Positions 6,412 to 8,524 of a DNA stretch of 8,524 nt are shown piece by piece. Below the pieces are notes generated by a model. The model searched no databases. It was given only the letters and a program-made list of their open reading frames with translations, and had not been told where the DNA came from. Source of the DNA: CAYQTK01 sp964420375 (GTDB lineage: Bacteria; RBG-13-61-14; DATKZS01); assembly GCA_964420375.1 (NCBI GenBank), contig CAYQTK010000193.1, positions 1 to 8,524 of the forward strand, given 5' to 3'. The position numbers and the translations under genes are program-made. Each line of letters starts with the position of its first letter. The first letter of the stretch is position 1.

Positions 6412-8208
6412 TCAGGGGCCTTTTCTTTTCACGATCTCGTTGTTGTAAGCCCGGATGAGATCGCGGTGATGAAGGACTCCCAGGACCTTGTTTCCGTCAT
6501 CCGGATCAGTGACGAGGATGCCGGAGATGGGATACTTGAGGAACTCGACCAGTGCCTGGTAGAGATTATCTCCGGGATGGACGTGCCCTGCGGGTATGGC
6601 CAGGTCTTCTGCTATGAGGAACTGGTCAACACCTTCTTCGAACAGGATGGGCCTGGAGGTGTCCAGGCTGAGCAAACCTAGTATAGTGCCGTCCTGTTTG
6701 ATCACCGGGAAGATCTCCTCCTCTTCCATGGCAAGGTAGTCCTGGACCTGGCTGAGATGGGCGCTCGCCGGTATGGTCGGCATCTTCTTCTTGGGACGGT
6801 AGACCGAGTTGACGTACATGTCCTCCAATACGTTCACGGTGAACTCGCCGATGTGGGCCGGAGAATGGAACTTGTTTTTGACCTGGGCCATATATATGGA
6901 GTAACCGCGGTTAAAGATGATTGCTACCGCAGAGACCAAAAGCAGGGGGGCGATAAGATGATATCCTGCTGTCATTTCCGTTACCATGAGCAATGCCCCG
7001 AGGGGAGCATGGGCGACCCCTGCGAAGAACGAGGCCATACCCACCAGCACAAAGGCGCTGATATCGGGCTGGGTCACTATATCAGGGAAATAGAGATGGG
7101 ACACGTGTCCCACTACGCCGCCTATCATGCCGCCGATGAAAAGGGTGGGACCGAAGACTCCGCCGGAGCCCCCCGAACCTATGGTGAGAGAGGTTGCCAG
7201 AATCTTGAAGATCACGGTCAAGGCCATGGCCTCCAGAGTCATCTTTCCGAGAAGTGCAAGCTGCAACTGTCCCCATCCCCCGCTGTATATCTGGGGGACC
7301 CAAAAGCCGATTATTCCTACTCCAAGTCCGCCAAGCATGGGCTTGACATGGGGGGGGATGCGCATGCGACCGAACACGTCGTTCCTAAAGAAATAGAAAG
7401 TTCGAGTATAAAACAGGCCCATGGGTAGGCAGACCAGTCCCAGCAACATGTAGAATACAAGTTGGCTGGGGGAATGAAACTTGAGCTCCGGTATTTCGAA
7501 TATGGGATGGAAACCGAAGATTGCCGAGAAGATGGTGTAGGCGGTTATAGAGGAGATCACCGTGGGGATAAGGGCGTCGGTTTCCAGGTCTTCTTTGTAA
7601 ATAACCTCGCATGCGGTTATCGCTCCACCGAGGGGCGCACGGAAGATTGCGCCCAGCCCTCCTCCAGTGCCGGCCAGCAGCAGAATCCGCAGGTCGCGGG
7701 CCGGAAGCTTGAGCATCCTTCCCAACCACGAACCCATGCCCGCGCCGATCTGGGCGATCGGCCCCTCCCGGCCGGCGCTGCCGCCGGTGGCAAGGGTGGC
7801 GATGGTGGCCGCGGACTTGACAAAGGGAACACGGGTTCGGACCTTGCCGGCTTTTTTATGGAAAGCCTCGATCATGGCGTCTGTGCCGTGTCCTTCGGCT
7901 TCCGGAGCAAACGTAAAGACTATAAGCCCGGACAAAAGACCGCCCGCCACCGGGAGCAAAAAGAAAAGCCAGCTTTTAAAGGAAGTATCAAAATCGGTCT
8001 CGAAAAGTCGCTCGCCAACCGGAGAGGGCATCTCATGGCCGGCAAGAAAATCGAAGGTAAAGTGTTTGGCGAATTCGAGAATATAAAAAAAACCGACCGC
8101 TCCAAAACCGGAGATAGCGCCCACAATCAAGCCAAGTATCAGCCACCTGACGTATCCGGACCTGAACCAATTAAGAAAGTTTTCAAGAACCTGCTTGAGG
8201 ACTGACAA
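6412..8208 (-). CDS. ClC-family anion channel/transporter with two C-terminal CBS domains
   Basis: An inner-membrane protein of 598 residues that moves chloride or a similar anion. The ClC core (about 20-445) is very hydrophobic and has GHGTD (106-110) at the first filter motif, GREGP (146-150) with gating glutamate E148, GVFGP (350-354), and Y439 at the place of E. coli Y445. The first motif, usually GSGIP, has H107 for the chloride-coordinating Ser. At the proton-glutamate position (E. coli E203) this protein has V202 after E201, the pattern of ClC channels rather than H+/Cl- exchangers. Residues about 475-595 hold two CBS domains, which in relatives bind adenine nucleotides and adjust gating. 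The start is TTG at 8206-8208, supported by GGAGA at 8216-8220 and a good promoter 50-80 bases upstream. It reads toward gmhA but is separated by 169 bases with another promoter, so it is probably its own unit. Confidence 0.93.
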   Translation of the reverse strand: MSVLKQVLENFLNWFRSGYVRWLILGLIVGAISGFGAVGFFYILEFAKHFTFDFLAGHEMPSPVGERLFETDFDTSFKSWLFFLLPVAGGLLSGLIVFTFAPEAEGHGTDAMIEAFHKKAGKVRTRVPFVKSAATIATLATGGSAGREGPIAQIGAGMGSWLGRMLKLPARDLRILLLAGTGGGLGAIFRAPLGGAITACEVIYKEDLETDALIPTVISSITAYTIFSAIFGFHPIFEIPELKFHSPSQLVFYMLLGLVCLPMGLFYTRTFYFFRNDVFGRMRIPPHVKPMLGGLGVGIIGFWVPQIYSGGWGQLQLALLGKMTLEAMALTVIFKILATSLTIGSGGSGGVFGPTLFIGGMIGGVVGHVSHLYFPDIVTQPDISAFVLVGMASFFAGVAHAPLGALLMVTEMTAGYHLIAPLLLVSAVAIIFNRGYSIYMAQVKNKFHSPAHIGEFTVNVLEDMYVNSVYRPKKKMPTIPASAHLSQVQDYLAMEEEEIFPVIKQDGTILGLLSLDTSRPILFEEGVDQFLIAEDLAIPAGHVHPGDNLYQALVEFLKYPISGILVTDPDDGNKVLGVLHHRDLIRAYNNEIVKRKGP

Positions 8209-8258
8209 TTTCCGATCTCCAATGTGGCGTATGTTAATATAGGCGAGACTGTCGACAT

Positions 8259-8287
8259 AGTGTACACCACAAATAAGTTTCTATCAA
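8259..8287 (-). promoter_or_regulatory. Sigma70-type promoter for the ClC gene
   Basis: On the minus strand TTGATA (8282-8287) is followed by exactly 17 bases and TACACT (8259-8264). The -35 matches five of six consensus bases and the -10 four of six. Transcription would start near 8252, giving a leader of about 43 bases that contains the Shine-Dalgarno GGAGA at 8216-8220 before the TTG start. Confidence 0.55.
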
Positions 8288-8524
8288 AGAAGGAATGGGG
8301 GCGCCAAACCATACATTAATTTCCTTGAAGTTTCCCCGTTTTCTATCGGAGAAAAAAGATAAAAATATGGCTCCTCACCAGAATCTGTGGGTGAATAACA
8401 ATCAGGCAAGCTCTCTACAATGAGTGTATTTCATCTCCTCCAAGAGGAATGACAGCCTTGGTTAAAGGGGCACGTCCTTGCCGGCGCTTGCAAAAATCAA
8501 AAGATTCTGCTGGTGCTCTGTCAA
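8288..8524. other. Right-edge region without an assignable gene
   Basis: No convincing coding region is visible beyond the ClC promoter. Two short frames touch the window edge and cannot be judged: a minus-strand frame entering at the edge and stopping at 8462-8464 (about 20 codons, possibly the tail of an upstream gene), and a plus-strand frame from ATG 8449 that runs off the edge (about 25 codons), where a GAGGA lies directly against the ATG, too close for normal use. A small hairpin, TCCTC-CAA-GAGGA, lies at 8436-8448. Confidence 0.4.

Noticed and set aside
6408..6429. GGCC hairpin followed by TTTTCTTTT, resembling an intrinsic terminator on the plus strand
   Set aside because: No plus-strand gene lies upstream, the stem is only four or five pairs, and it overlaps the end of the ClC coding region. 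On the minus strand it gives A-runs, not T-runs.
8260..8267. GTGTACAC palindrome as an operator at the ClC promoter
   Set aside because: Only eight bases long and mostly explained by overlap with the -10 hexamer; too short to support an operator call.

Overview
This window looks like chromosomal DNA from a GC-rich Gram-negative bacterium. The phosphoheptose isomerase points to heptose-containing LPS or another ADP-heptose glycan. A secreted protein with thrombospondin-type-3-like Asp-rich repeats and a response regulator fused to a cyclic-nucleotide-binding domain fit a deltaproteobacterial-type lineage (Desulfobacterota/Myxococcota or relatives). The lineage is inferred from gene style only; there is no rRNA or other marker here. 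I see no insertion sequence, CRISPR array, tRNA, rRNA or phage gene.

Layout. Positions 1-1513 (minus) hold the first 504 codons of a large secreted calcium-repeat protein whose C-terminus lies off the left edge. Positions 1514-1870 are an AT-rich divergent intergenic region. Positions 1871-3397 (plus) encode an FGGY sugar kinase that most resembles gluconokinase. It runs convergently into a compact minus-strand operon, read from 6242 down to 3409: gmhA, a 318-residue protein distantly like deoxyhypusine synthase, a receiver-cNMP-binding-domain protein, and a small unrecognised 119-residue protein. The gaps in this operon are 1, 17 and 17 bases, so cotranscription and some translational coupling are likely. 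A 169-base gap (6243-6411) holds a good sigma70-type promoter for gmhA placed so close to the ATG that the mRNA may be leaderless, plus a palindrome. Positions 6412-8208 (minus) encode a ClC-family anion transport protein with two C-terminal CBS domains. Positions 8209-8524 contain its leader and a good promoter, then sequence with no convincing gene.

How the genes may work together. GmhA makes the first committed intermediate of ADP-heptose synthesis. Its two nearest operon partners are an uncharacterised Rossmann-like protein and a two-input signalling protein (phosphorylation plus cyclic nucleotide) with no DNA-binding domain. This suggests a regulated cell-envelope or sugar-phosphate module, but the link is positional inference. 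The ClC protein has channel-like substitutions: no internal proton glutamate, and His in place of the selectivity-filter Ser. The FGGY kinase and the secreted protein appear to be separate units.

The strongest leads for new biology are the deoxyhypusine-synthase-like protein, the gmhA operon as a unit, and the unusual ClC residues. The intergenic motifs are weaker.
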